This document shows positions 23,001-36,060 of a stretch of DNA of 64,000 nt, in pieces. The stretch is from Haemonchus contortus (taxonomy: Eukaryota; Nematoda; Chromadorea; Rhabditida; Trichostrongylidae): positions 7,637,005 through 7,701,004 of the forward strand of contig LS997565.1 of assembly GCA_000469685.2 (NCBI GenBank). The letters run 5' to 3'. Each line of letters begins with the position of its first letter. The first letter of the stretch is position 1. The translations under genes were made by a program, and so were the position numbers. Below the pieces are notes generated by a model. The model was not told where the DNA came from and made no database searches. It saw nothing but the letters and a program-made list of their open reading frames with translations.

Positions 23001-25527
23001 TATTTCCTTCCATGCTCCTCGATATTACAGATATTTCTTACCCCAGATGATGACGATGACGATGGGCTGTCGGATGGTGAGATCGAATCTGATTGAGATG
23101 TCTGTCGTCTGCCGATCAGATCACGACACGGATGCAGTGCTGCAATCAGCAATTCACTAGCAACATCCATGAGAAGTCTTTCCAAATTCTTGAAGGAGTA
23201 TCTTTAATCTGGCATAATTTTATATCATAGTTTGTAAATACAGCGCCGCCTTTTAGGAAGTCTTCATTGGTACTCGATATACTGGATGAGCATCATGATT
23301 GAGTTCTTTACTCACACCTACAAGCAAAGGGTTCAAAAAACTGGCTCATTATTCAGCTGACCATTTGTTTATTCATCTAATTGTTGTTTATTCAAATGTT
23401 TATTCTTTTATTTTCCTGAAAAGCGATTGTTACTGGCTCGGCTTCGTGTCGTCCCGGAAGCGAGGATGCTTCAGGGCAAGTCACCTGCTAAGAAGAACTG
23501 TGGAGCGGGAATGTTTCGAGCAACTAATTTCTTTCTGCAGTGTACGTATGCAACTTAAGAGTAGTTCTAAAGAGGATCAGGCATTTCGAGGCTCTTGAGT
23601 TCATAATGAGAAGAATGACCACGTGCCCCGTCGACAGAAAAATAAATGAAGCAGCAGGAACATCTAAAAATGCTAAAAACAAGCCTATTTATTCTGGTAC
23701 TTTGTTATGCATCACAAAAACACAAAGCGTCTGCCCAAAATTGGCCACCAAGAATAGTGCTGTGGTTATCTGGGAGATGGCCAAGAGCCCTCATCGAAGC
23801 CAGTTTACCAGAATGGGTCACCGCGCGATCTTTTGCTAAATTCGCACATTTTTCCTCTGGACATAGAGAAGAAGTATAAAAATTGGTTCTGCCTTTTTTC
23901 GCAATGGTCGATCGCTTTGTACATGGTTTGTATGAAGAAAAGTTTACTGTACACCTTGAATTCCCGTTGAGCGTCTATGTCAATGCTTGCCTTCAAGGTT
24001 TCCAAAACTATGAGAACTTGAGAGGGTTGGGCTGGATCTCTCCCAAAAGATCAGCTGACATCGAAAGATCTCCGCTTCAGTAAGAAAAAGCTATGCCTTG
24101 ATAACATGAGGTCGCCAAAGAATTTACGCATTTAAAAAAATTCCTAGAAAGTCCTGGAACTTTTCTAGAGAGTAAGCGAGAAAGAAAGTTTTTCTGTAGT
24201 CACCTTGCTCATTCATTCCAATTTCCTTGCATTTGGCAAATCTACAACTACGACATATCCGCTTGGCATGAGCACCTAAAATTGATGCTCGCTGAGATTA
24301 ATCCCGAGTAAAACATCGTGCATGTCGTACCTTTTACCAGCAGGCATTTGTTCTGAAATTTACATTTTGGTTGTGTTCCCTGAAGAACAACCTGAAAAAA
24401 GGAATGGGATCCACTTCAGAAAATAGATCCATCGAAAAAAGCTGAGTAAAACTGTTTATTTACTCCTGTGAGGGCTTTCCCCTGGTACACTCAGCTCTCA
24501 GTACATAATTTGGACGAGTCCACGGATCCTATACAGTTGCGTACTGTAGCCCAATATCCCCATTTCCGTACAGTGTCGATGAGTTTCGCTCATGGTCACC
24601 TGGTCACCTATTGAGTTTTGTCCCAGATATAGGGTAATCTGCTGTTTCAGCTCTTTATGACCACAGTAGGATTTATACTTCATACCACACACCTCTGTCG
24701 ACTTAGGCTTTGTAATCCTGTGCATCGCCAGACGGAAACTCCAATTCATCATCAAGAAGCTCCTTTTTTTTACCGTTTCCCCTTAAGATGTCTTTGAACT
24801 CGCGCCGTCACACCTCAACTGCAAATGTGCTGTTAGGTCAGGATGCGACGTCGCTCGCATTCGCAAAATGTCGCGCATGGCACACATATAATGTGAATTG
24901 AGTTGCGGGAGACCATTGCGATCATAGTACCTGCCATGCGTTTATGCCGCTTGTACGCGCTTGCGCGCCAAATTCACATCCTGACCTAACGGCACACTTA
25001 CCCGCGGAAATAGTGCTACCCATGGTATGGTCATACGATAACGCAAAATCAGGTCCGATTCGGGCAGAAAAGGGTGTACCAAGCTACACTGTTCATCTCT
25101 GAGGCCAATTATTCGAGTGGATATGAAAAACTGATAACGAGCTCGAAGGAGGTGGGCCGTTCTATTAATGTCGCCGCTCTCAATGCGAATTGATAAGAGC
25201 ACCAATATCACGTGAATATAACGAACAGCATGAAAAATTCCATATCCTATTAATACCCGAAAACATGGCACTGGCTTACTCCCTTATAAACCCGAGTACT
25301 CTGCCTCAAATCGGTTACTCCAACAGATTTTCCTCCCTCGCCAGATCCCCAGTAAGTTACCGTACCCGTCGAAAAAATGTCTTGCATCCGAGACACGCTG
25401 TCACTCCATAGTGATGCCCAGTGTTCGATGCCCGGCCGCATACCAGACACACCATCGGCTTCACCTCCATATCGGGTACTGAACATGTGCGAGAAGACTG
25501 ATTAACTGGCAGATTCAGGGAATCCAT
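20053..25527 (-). CDS. nuclear hormone receptor (nematode NHR), 11 exons
   Basis: Exons (5' to 3'): 25527-25366, 24391-24331, 24275-24204, 24007-23955, 23188-23042, 22436-22293, 22183-22058, 21350-21166, 21110-21001, 20869-20730, 20151-20053. All phases join, giving 432 residues from ATG 25527 or 413 from ATG 25470. The first finger is CLVCGRAS...[10 protein letters not shown], with a P-box typical of nematode receptors. The second is CKFQNKC...CRSCRFAKC, split over exons 2-3 with 11 residues between its second and third Cys. Exons 4-5 form a hinge with a poly-Ser run. Exons 6-11 are the ligand-binding domain: [13 protein letters not shown] (helix 3-4 region), [34 protein letters not shown] and a C-terminal [21 protein letters not shown]. 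It should be a ligand-regulated, zinc-finger transcription factor. Exon 4 and the exon 5 acceptor (TTCAAG) are the least certain parts. No ortholog can be named. Confidence 0.88.
21436..21545 (+). repeat. dispersed repeat, family B copy 2
   Basis: Contains GGAGCACTACCACATGCATG, AGGGATAGAGCCCC and CCCCAGCAAACC, the same order as the copy at 35.48 kb. It lies in an intron of the nuclear receptor gene. Confidence 0.45.
24826..24996. mobile_element. MITE with about 23-bp inverted ends
   Basis: The left end TGTGCTGTTAGGTCAGGATG is matched by the reverse complement of the right end, TGTGCCGTTAGGTCAGGATG. The 171-bp element has a CpG-rich interior and no coding capacity. It is inserted in the first coding intron of the nuclear receptor, between the two zinc-finger exons. 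The target duplication is not clear. Confidence 0.7.
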
Positions 25528-26300
25528 TCGAGACCATTTAGTTCCAAGACCTACCTCTTGCATGAAGAAACAGCGTCTCACCGTCATTACTGCTGAATGT
25601 CATGACGTTGAGGCGATGGTGATACTGACAGAGACACCTGTAAAACGACTCTTAAACTAAATATTGAGCAGGACGAACCTAACAACAGGTTACGGTATTA
25701 AGAATGAGCGCGAAGAAGGGGCGACAACGGGGGGACGTCACGGCGCGAGGCCACCGTCGTCAGCGCCGCCGCCGCTGTCAAACATCGAAAAAGTGCGACG
25801 TCGATGCGGCGGGCGGTGTTCTCGAGACCGCTGCGACGATAGATCTCAGTTAATGAGGCTCAGATTATTAATAGACGTATCGAACATATGACTGCTTATT
25901 GGAAGACAATATAGTGGCTGGCTGAGACGATGGACCAGATGAAGAACACTGGTGATAAGCAATTTTTTGGAAATGATCGAAAATGAGATAGTGCAGGAAT
26001 CATGTCGCCACCACATGCACGGTATGGGATCAAACCCTGTCCAGACCAACCGGATCTTTCGGCCATTTTCCAAAAATACTATGCTGCTATGAAAAAGAAT
26101 GTCCGTAAGGACAAAACCTGCAGTTCTAGCAAAGGCTAATCTCCCTACGTCAATGTCCGGACCAAGTTTGCATCCAAACGATGCCATGATTCTGACAGAA
26201 CCTGACTTCTTGGGCGCATCCCAACACGGGGCCGATCGACGACCCCAAACTGTTCCATTACGAAGCGAGCAGAAAATTACCAACAGATAGGATCACAGGA
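25528..26300. promoter_or_regulatory. upstream region of the nuclear receptor gene, CpG-rich block
   Basis: A GC/CpG-rich block (about 25700-25840) with GACGTCAC, a CRE-like word, lies directly upstream of the receptor start. It could contain promoter elements or a non-coding first exon. No TATA box or start site can be assigned from sequence alone. Confidence 0.3.
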
Positions 26301-27735
26301 ATACCAAAAAACTTGGTTTCGCCTGACTTTAAGGGCAGTTGAAACGGGGAACTTTTTAGAGCAATTCTACTACGAAGTTAATACTGCGTAGGCAAATGTT
26401 TAAAATAAAAATCTTCCTGAAGCTTCACGATTACATTCATTTATCATTATAAATTATCACGGTATATCAGGTCCTGATTCGTATGGAACTGAAGAAATGG
26501 AGTAAAAATCCTTCTTGGAGTATTGAGGCGAATTCGCTGAGAAAGGGAACATTCATTTTCCTTTTATCAGCTCTTCTCACCTATAAAATTACGATGAATT
26601 ATAGCTACTAATTATCGCTAAATATTCCTCATTTAACAGAAACTGAAGAAGCAAGGTTAGGTTGGACCTAATAATTCATTGCTGAGCTCTCCCGGTGATG
26701 ATCATGAAAAGGGTGGAAATAGGTAAAACCCAGGCTTTAGGTATTCTCAGCTATAGGGGCAGGGGGAATGGGCAAGATGAAAATTCATTCCAGCAGTAGC
26801 CATATGTATAGTAAAGTTAGTAGAAGAAAAGACTGAGAGATGAAAGCTGGATTGCAAGAAATTTTAAAATATGACGGATTATCAGGAATTACAAACAGTT
26901 CGCGATTACTGTCGTTTTTTACGAAGAGATAAATAGCACAAGTGGCTACTGGAGGTTGCTTCAGCTAGGCTGCGATCAGGTCCGACGTAACCCAGCCCAA
27001 CTTGATACCACCGGGTAGAATAGGTGGAAGGTGATTGGAGTAACCTGGCACAAAATCAGCCAGGACATCAGATAACCAAGGGAAAATCATTCAATTGACC
27101 AGAAATCGGTTAAAATTATTTCCACTGAGAGACTCGGCAAGACTCATCGGTATCGGAGGCCTTCATATTCGCCAGGAGAAGGGCGTCCAACTGCACCCCC
27201 CACATTCGATCAAGTTTTCCTTGGACAGCAAGCGATGGATTCTATTCAACACTGTTCAGATTCTGCTACTTCCTAGGCTATCATAACACAACTCTATCGA
27301 TGACTGACCGGAACGCTCTGTATAGCCTATCTACGGTAACCCCGTTCAGTATGGATTTCGCTTCCACATCCCGCCACGGGAGGGAGGGAACGACGACGTC
27401 GAACCTAGACAGGACGATAGTAATCACTGACTCAATGACTGAACTGGCCCATCCTAAAAAGGTCTGTAATGGTTGTAGTTAACCAGACAAATAAAACTGC
27501 AGAGAAAGAAAACAGATACGGACAAACAAAAAGAAGAGTCATTTACCAAAAGTAGGTGGCAGCTAAACAAGCGATTTTGCAATTTTGCAAAAGGGACACA
27601 GTGGTAAAGAAAATACACAGACAAAATAGCAGACAAAAAGGCACTCAGATAATTTGCGAATTTATAAATATATCGATAAATGAATAAACTGAGATAAGTA
27701 ACAAGTAATGAAGAAGTAAGAATTCTAAGGAATAA
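26301..27735. other. intergenic, no gene recognised
   Basis: No supported features beyond AT-rich tracts. Confidence 0.35.
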
Positions 27736-27767
27736 AAAAAGACGGGAAAAAGAGGATGGCCCAAGCT

Positions 27768-27900
27768 AGTCGTCAGATTCCCAGCGATCCGGTAGTTCAG
27801 GAGGAAATTCCTCTTCGTCAGGGGCGCCTTATATAGGTATGGGTGGCTGAGGTTGGGCATCCTCTTTAGGTTGGTAGCGATGGCCTGGCCAAAATGACCT
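27768..27900 (-). pseudogene. possible acidic C-terminus of a broken protein
   Basis: One minus-strand frame reads RYQPKEDAQPQPPIPI, then a stop, then GAPDEEEFPPELPDRW ESDD and a stop at about 27768. The Pro/Glu/Asp-rich composition is unlike the surrounding non-coding sequence and continues across the single stop, suggesting a decayed coding end. I do not recognise the family. Confidence 0.25.
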
Positions 27901-27905
27901 AACAT

Positions 27906-30000
27906 TAAGTCCTAGGATCAGATGCCCATGTATGGCTACCTGCCTTTCATTCAATATTCATTCGTCCCCACCTCCCTTTCACACCTCCCCATCCCCCCTC
28001 AACGTCCCCAATGTATCTTACGATTTTCGTGAAATGAACGAAAACAAACTTTCTTGCTATCGATCGATTTCCCCAAACGTTTTTTTTTCAGACTTCTCCG
28101 TTGTAAAGCAGCGGCTGTGGTCTGCACTATTAATGACAAGGAAAACAGTTTTTTTCGTCCCTGAATGCAGCGATTTGAGGAATTTTTTCTGAGGGCAAGG
28201 GAAACCGAGCTGAAGAACGGCTTGCTTCTCGTTTTTTTTTATCAACAACTCCACAAAACATAACTCTGGCGAGAAAATTGGCCCAAAGGTTCTACCTTCA
28301 GAACTATCTTCAAGTCTTTCTGATTCTTCCAACACTGCCAAGCTCATCCTGGCCTTTTCACCTCTTGAAGTGGCAACAATGGTTTTAAGTATGACAACAA
28401 GACGAATGAGAGAGCCAAAGGTCTTAAACATACAAATTTGCCAGCGAGTTAGTGACTTTAACTGTTTGCCTCCGTGCATTTAACGTCCAAATCCTACTTG
28501 TTGGATTGGGTATTGAGCCTATGGAATGTCTTGTAGTAGCTAACCTATTGACAGCCAAGTGTCACTCTCAATATTCAGGTAGAAGGGGGTGCTACTTGAC
28601 TGCCTCCGAAGGATTGATCCCAGATCGTGCCCATTGGCAAACACATTTGATATGAACCCCAAGCTCTCTCTCTTACTGTAGATGGAGTACCCTCACTGCC
28701 CTGATCCTCTTTCTTCCTAGCTTTCTGATGTCACCCACTCCAAGCTAGAATCAGCTCGGTGTTAAGCCTATTTTTCTAGTTCTCAATTCCTGTGAGCCTA
28801 TCCGAGTCCTAAGCGAGACTACAGGAATTGATCCTACGCCGAGTCCTAGTTACCAGTCATGGTCACTTCTATTATAACGAATGGAATTAAGGTGAGTGTC
28901 TACCTCGTTATAGGCTAGAGGATGGAGCTTACAGTGTCAAGTGCTGCACTATCGTGGGGAGGGTCGATGGAATGCATTGCGGTTTGATCCCCTACCACCC
29001 TGAATAAGCCTCCCACCTCTCGGATTCGGCTCAACGGTACCAGGCTGATCTGGGATAGTAAAATGTTGCATATCTGTCAATAAAAGCGATAGAACGGATC
29101 AATAGCACCGTAGGGAAGAAAATATCTTAAAAGCAAAGTGGAATACATCTATCTTCGTTAAAATAAAAACAACCCCCCCCACCGCGGTGTGTTCACGTCA
29201 GACGTGGTGACGCGCCACGTTGTGTGTGTGTATATGTGTACAGGGCCAGTTATCGGCACATCTACAGTATACCACTTTAAAGATCGAGATGAGACCAACG
29301 TTTTGAGATAGACGAGAAGTATGCCAGTCGAGGTACACGTTCGATTAGGTACATCGATGTGATTTTTCAGGTCAGAGTTGAAAAATAGTGGAGATCTTCT
29401 TTAGCGATAAGTAACGATTCGAAAAAACGAATGTATTGCCCTATACCCGACATCGCCGTAAAAGGGAAGATTGACTGGGTGTTCCGTGAAGAGTTCGAGG
29501 ACACCAACTTTCTCCAAAAATCCCCAGAAATAGTGCGTGTGTATATGTGTGGGTGCTTTGGAAATGCACTTTAAGAATAACCCACATGGGCATATCGAAA
29601 TCGATTAGGAATGGAATCAGACAAGACTGTATAGCCGAGTTTGAATAGAAAATCTACCTATTTAATTACCTGAATCCATTCAGAATCTCCCACGGAACTC
29701 TGTGTTCAAGATATCATCTACAGAACCATTGGCGATGGGTCCAACGAAAAAACTCGGCCAGTTGTCGTCAATTCAAGTAATAATGACTGATAACAACAGC
29801 CAGAACGCGAACGGAGACGTTCCACAAAAGAAAAGCGTTTTCAAAGTCTAAAAAGGTCGATCGACTCCACTGTTTCGGGGGTTATCACTGATGATCGATT
29901 GACAAGGGAAGCTAAACATCATGCGCGGACTTCAAGTACGACTTCTTCGGTACAGGGTCGTCATGAACTTACCCCGTTGAATTCACTGTACCGACCTTTG
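27906..30000. other. repeat-rich intergenic, no gene recognised
   Basis: Around 28500-29060 there are several tRNA-like fragments (for example GATTGATCCCAGATCG and GGTTTGATCCCC), probably decayed SINE-type repeats. A short TG run lies at about 29220-29240. A 140-codon minus frame at 28057-28479 has no recognisable family. Confidence 0.35.
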
Positions 30001-30044
30001 ATCGTTTTGAAAGTTAGAAGTTCATAAAATAGGCCTATGAAGTT

Positions 30045-30610
30045 CACAAGAGGCAGTTTTTGAAAAGTTGGGCAGGATACTTTGTTTAGAGTGGGTTAGG
30101 ATAATTCTGGTAGTAGAACATACCCTCAAGGTAGGAAATGGATCAGCAATCGTGAAGAGGTGTTGAAAGAGCGATCCTTCGTCCTCCCACGACCTTTAAA
30201 TTACACCTATGCTTCTCGGCAGTGGCTCACTGCTCGAATTAGTGGACTAAAAGGAGCTGCAAAGCACCCGGTAAAGCTCTCCACCGAGACCTGCTGAGGC
30301 TCTCAAGTTTCACAAGAAGAGTAGCTAAAGAACTATTTTCTCCCTCCCTGTTTTTACAGGCTGCTCCCTGAGCATCCAAGATCGAAAAGAGTTTCAGAGA
30401 CTATTTTTCATAGCACAGTCAATCGCTTGGTCCCAATCTGACCTAATCCAATTAATTTTTTGACGATCTCATCCCCGTAGGCTTAGAATTTCCACAGAGG
30501 GCTACTTTTAAAAAAGTGAGTCAGGGTAATTTGTTCAGAGCAGGACAGGATAGGATATTAGGATATAGACAGGACGGTAGTAGAACATAACGTCAGGGTA
30601 GAAAAGGTTT
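30045..30610 (+). repeat. diverged direct duplication
   Basis: About 30055-30135 and 30505-30605 share GGCAGGATA/GTCAGGGTA, TTTGTT(T/C)AGAG and GGTAGTAGAACATA..C followed by TCAAGGTAG or TCAGGGTAG, about 460 bp apart in the same orientation. The order of shared words indicates a diverged duplication or two copies of one repeat. Confidence 0.5.
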
Positions 30611-33600
30611 GATCACAGTTCTCACAGTTACAAGAACAGAGTCAATCTGCATTTGTGAGTGTCGGTTGAGAGTATGGCAAAGTTTTGAAGACTACTGCTG
30701 AAGACATGGTTCGCACTTCGAGAGAAGTCAGGAAAGAGCTAAAAGGCCCTTAGCTCTCGGTTTCTTCCATTAAGTTGGCTACGCATTCATTTTCCAGGAC
30801 CCCTTTGGCCTTCCTGCTCTCTTGTAACAAAGAAAAGATAACAGGGTCACTATGTAAGGCTAACGCTTTACTTTTCCAAGTGAACGTGGCTGCGATAAGC
30901 CAAACAAGCCCCAACCAGAAAACCCTAGAACTATAAAGTAAATCTGTCACGAGCCCAAAGATGCTAGGGCCATGAGGTGACCATGAAGTCTAACTTATCT
31001 TCAGGACCGTCTCACAATCCCATATGTGAGCACGCTTCACACATGTGGAACGCATTTCTGAGACCCGCGCTCACCACTCGGATACGCTGGTGTTTACGTG
31101 GCACCCGAACGCCATCACCATCTCCCCCGTGTACCCCCAGCGTACCGTAGCCATTTCTTCTACCCGCTTTGCCCGTCGATGGGGTCTGACGTCGTACGTG
31201 TGCATTAACATCAGAAACATTTTTGCAAAACTGGTTGTCGTCGTTCCTTCTACTAGGCAGACACCATACAAACACAATTCATCCACCAACAAAAAAAAGT
31301 GCAAGGGGTGATGGTGGGGGAGGGTTGCGATTATCGCTGAGTGTGCAGATCGCCAGCCTCTCTACGATACAGTACGTTCAGCAGGGGGAGAACAGGCGTG
31401 GCTAGCCCTTGGTTGCAAATGTAAAGTGTGCTCTGAGTAAGAGAGTGCTTGGCACAGGAGGTGAAGTGAAGAACGACGGGCATCGACCAAGGGCAACACA
31501 ACACAAGAGGGCAACTCGGTGTGTGTATGTGAGTGTGTGTGAAGGTGCACGTGAATAGCGCCATCAGAGACGCGAATAGCTGCTGGCTGACAGAACACTC
31601 GCAACCGTTCCGTCTGAGTCGGGGAACAGCCTGAATCGGGCGCCTGGCTGGAGCAGCAATAGTGTGTCCCTGCTCTCACCCACTGTCTTCTAGAGGTTTG
31701 TGGCCCCTCTCAGGCAGCCGCACAATTTAGGAAAGACCCAAGTGAAAAAATGGTGGCAATACCATTCTCCAAGGCAGAATTTGATAACCGGCTGACTTGA
31801 CAGATTACCCGTTATCCATAGATGGGTTTCTTTCCAGGTCCGTAACCCTTCAATAGTGAAATAAACCTTCGCTGTTCAGACTCCTTCCCCTCGTCTCCCG
31901 TTCTTGAAGCGCAGTTTTCTAGCACGAGCAACACGTATGGAGCCTTTTTTCTGATTCTCTCACTGGCCTCATTTGCAATCTGCACGTACGCCTTTTCGAA
32001 CCTTTAGTTGACATTGAGTGGGCAACGGCGAGACTGTTTATACTGAACGAACGGCTTTCCTTCGTAGCCCTTGTTTGTTTCCCCTGACTTTCCGTGAGAG
32101 CTATACAAAAATCCTAATAGATGTGTAAAGAAGGGGCAACGAAAGTCTCACCACACTTTCAACTTGGCTAAGCCTGATTAGTTCCAAAAATGTCTGCTAG
32201 GGCACGACTTCGACTCCGACCTGACTACCCAGCTCAAGAGTTGCAGTATTGCAGATGTACATTCAAACGCCACTGCAAACTTGAACGAAAGGTGAGCGCA
32301 GGGCTCATATTCAAGAGGAGGTTGCTGCTCAGGACTCCACACGCTCTATAGCTATGACAGGAGAAGTTTGCCGGAACAAAAGTCTCATTATGAAGGTTGT
32401 TTCGACAATTTGGCCTACCTAATGAGGCTCAAACGAATTCCTTAGGGTGTTAGCCAACTTGCAGAATATATCCCTTGAATAAACAACTACAAGCTCAGCT
32501 GGAGTTCCTAACTTTCACGTGAAACGCGTTCGAATAACGTAATGGAGCGATGATAGAAAAAAAAACTTCAGCTTTTTCTTGGTTAGATTACTGTAATTAT
32601 TAGGATAGTTGGGATTCCAAAAAAAGTAACATTCTTTGATTACACATACAATCACCATCCCTTGCTGGGAAAAAACACAAAGCAGTCCCCCACGTGTAGA
32701 TTACATCATTTATTTTATTGTATTTGTGGATGTGTTTCTGTTCGTTTGTTGGTTCAGCCTCTAATCGGTCAATAGTAGTGGCATGGTAGGCCAGGAAAAA
32801 TTTTTCATTCCGTTTTATACCTTCTTGAAACCTTCTTCAAACCTTCAAAGGGAGGTCGAACTTGCCTAGATGTCAAATACAATTGAAATTTGACCATTAA
32901 GAAAGGGTCGTTAGGCAGAAATCCAGAGCTTTTCACATTAGTACGTATCCACCGGTTCAATACCATGCCCTGTGCTTATGAAAATAGTACATCTGCCTAC
33001 ACAGTCATCCACGGTCACCCCTACCCTTCCCCTTCCTCCCTCACCCTTCCCACGATTTTTTTTTCATTTTTCTAATAATAAATAATTATTGGCTAGATCA
33101 GGGATGTTAAGAATTCTATGTAGACCCATTCAGACGAGTACTTCCTTCTTGGGAGGCGCGCGAATCACGCGTGACCCCATTAGAGCTCTTCGCACACGCA
33201 GTATCGTTTCAGTACTTTTCTGTTGAGATGGACCAAATAAGTTAGCAGTAGTCCACGGCTTCACCATGAACAGGGCAAATCTCTTTACTATGGCAAAAAA
33301 GCCCCTTCGAGATTGAGAATTACCCTCATAAGTCTACAATTTACTTGCCAAACGTTCAAAATAAGAATAACTTTAATTTTTTTGATCCTAGAGAGCGCAA
33401 TCCTTCTGTAAACGTGCATAGTTGGTCATTTATTTACTTATTCTACTTATAAGTTCTTATTTTTTGCGTTATGATGGTAGGCATGATGTTTTAGCGCTTT
33501 TTGTCCGATGACCTCATTATATTGACGCGTGAATCGCACCACACCCCTTCCTTCTTATGGGGCCAGTATTCACTGCAGGAGGCCAGATTCGAGCCCGGTA

Positions 33601-35477
33601 CGTAAATCAAAGGGATACGTGAGTCTAGGCGAAAAGCACTTCCTATGGACGGCTCAAAGTATCCTATGTAGACGACGGTTTTCCTTCAAGGGCTTTCCAG
33701 TAATCCAAAATCATGAAGAAAAGAGCTCTTCGCTTTGGTCGAAGTGAGATTCTCACCTGACCACTCCACTTGACCACCCTACAATTCCTTAAGCTGTTCA
33801 CCATGGCCCAGGTTATCCATCTCATACATCATCCCATTTGCAACGAATCTTCACTAGACCGGGTATGAAACTGGCTAGTGTGGCCACACATTTGCTGACC
33901 GTAGCGTAACCATCCAAAAGAAAGAATCTGAGAATTTCGATTCTTTGCAAATTCACCAAAGTCACATGCAGTAATGGGGGTGATTCATTATTTTGTACAG
34001 CACGAGTTTAAAACGATTCCGAGTCGTAGAAAGACTAATGGCCTTTGCTCTTACTGATCGGGTAAAGGCCCACGAAAGGAAAACCTGGAATTCCAGTTTT
34101 CAACGAGCTCTCTTTTCTCCACGACTACAGCTGTCTTACACACATCTTCGCCGAACTTTTCACATTTTGGTGAGATACAGTACTCGTTAAACTGATGTTT
34201 ACGAAAATACGGTTACGGTAGGTACATCAACAGTGCGTCGTTGGTTGTCGGTCTTTCACACCAGTCAGATTGCAGTCGGCTATGGTGAAAACAATGTTAT
34301 GAGGGCAGTTCGTTTAAGGTGAACCTACCAATCATGGCAGGACCTAATTTACCAATCCTACGGGAACACAAACGGTACTGAACTGCCAAACATGGGTATG
34401 TTCGCTGAACAATATGATATACAGTAATCTGAGCAGTAGTCTCATGAGAACAAGTATTTCCCATTGTCTTCGGGAGAAGCCTCTGGTATAACTCACTTTT
34501 ACTTTAGGTTGTAGGCAAATTGAAGGGGCGTAAAGACCACATAGCGTCTTCAGAAGTGCTGATTGTCGTCGATGGGTTTTTGTAGCCCCTAAAAAGCTGA
34601 CATCATGTGTCACGATTGAGTGGGACATTAATCCTGTTGTTTCTGGGCAAGTTTCGATTCGATGGATCTTTGAAGTGCCAGCGAACTGGCCTATCTTTGA
34701 ATTAGCGTGGCAGAAGAAAAGCAACGCTGATCATTAACAGCTGAGGTGAAAAAACAGCCATAGTTACTAAAATAGAGACACGGGTAGGCCATCTCCTTCC
34801 CGTTAAACTCCGCCCATTCGTGAAAACCACGCCCTTTAAGACTTCAGGCAAGGTTGCACATTGAGGGTCCACGCCACAGTGACCATGTATTTCTTGCGCT
34901 TCCCAGACTTGTAAACAGTGGAGGAAGATGAAGGACGTTGAGTCGTCCCCCAACCCCCCGGTCGCCTAAGGTCTTCCACTGGAAATCGGGCTCATTTCCA
35001 GATTCAGGGTTTCAACGGCTCGAGGGTGAAGAGCCTCTCTAACCCTCTCTTGCACTTTCCTTGTTTTTGGAGACTTTGCAAGTGACTTGTACATCTATCC
35101 ATTATCCTTTTCATCAATTGTTCATCGTCACGCCTGTTCTCGCCTATGACAGGCAGACTATGCAAAACAATCTAAAAAGTTGCTGATAGGCCGGTGAAGA
35201 CGTTAAAACGAAGGGCTTCAACGAATCTGTTATGGGATTCTGACCAAGGGGGCAGTCGCTTTCCATAAAGGCATATGTATTAGAATGACAGGAAGTACTT
35301 AGCCTCCGCCAAGAAATTAACTCACAGGTCTCTCGCCGTTCCTTATCCTTTCTACCGAGCCCATTTTCCTAATTTCACTCGGACTAGCTCTTGAATAAAA
35401 ATGGGAAATTTGCAGTCCAGGAGTGAAAATTTCAGCTTCATTTCATTTCCTTCATGGGGAGAATGTTGCGTAATGTC
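30611..35477. other. intergenic, no gene recognised
   Basis: Contains a TG/GT-rich tract (about 31518-31545), a CpG-rich stretch (31020-31300) and several open frames without family resemblance. Confidence 0.35.
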
Positions 35478-35640
35478 ATCCGGAGCACTATCACACGTAT
35501 GGCCCCGTTATCGAATCCCGGATTAGTACTGTTCCCAGCAAACCCCACTCTCCATCCCTCAGGGGTCGGTTAATTGATTCCAGACTCCGCTAGGCGAATC
35601 AAGTTACTGATTTCCATTGGAGGCCTCGGATCCCTTTTGA
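35478..35640 (+). repeat. dispersed repeat, family B copy 3
   Basis: Reads GGAGCACTATCACACG, TATGGCCCCG, TTATCGAATCCCGG, CCCAGCAAACC, CCCTCAGGGGTCGG and CCATTGGAGGCC, in the same order as the copies at 15.1 and 21.4 kb. Confidence 0.5.
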
Positions 35641-36060
35641 GTTTTGTAAAGGTATTGTGCTTTTTCCTTAGTCAGTGGAGATTTTTTGTTACCCGAGCTT
35701 CCTCAACAGACACCAAAAGCCATAAGACATTACTTTTTTGCACTTCGAGTGGTACCGTTCGTGATGAAGAAGGTTCGTGATGGTTACGGAAGGAGTGGTG
35801 CATGTGGATTTACTATACCTTCGTTGAAAGCAAGACCACATCATATCTGAGCGGACGTTGGGCTGATGCCACATTGTTCGATTTTATTCCGGAATACTGA
35901 AAACGTGCTTCAATTGAAGATCGCGAAGCTTTAGGAAAAACCCTGGCAGAGGTTTAGGAGGCCTTCCATTTTTCCTAGACTGCTTCATTCGAGCTTGTCT
36001 ACATCAAAGAACCAGCAGTTTTATGAGAAAATTACATGCATGGCGCATGCCAGCATATGA

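Noticed and set aside
23805..23954. Extension of receptor exon 4 downstream of its donor
   Set aside because: The open frame continues but its phase does not join the next exon without a stop; the earlier donor at 23954 gives a clean phase 0 join.
28057..28479. 140-codon minus frame
   Set aside because: No family match by eye and no splice or poly(A) context; could be chance or a decayed element.
34344..34953. Two long minus-strand frames (126 and 83 codons)
   Set aside because: No recognisable domain, no good splice borders, and composition like non-coding sequence.
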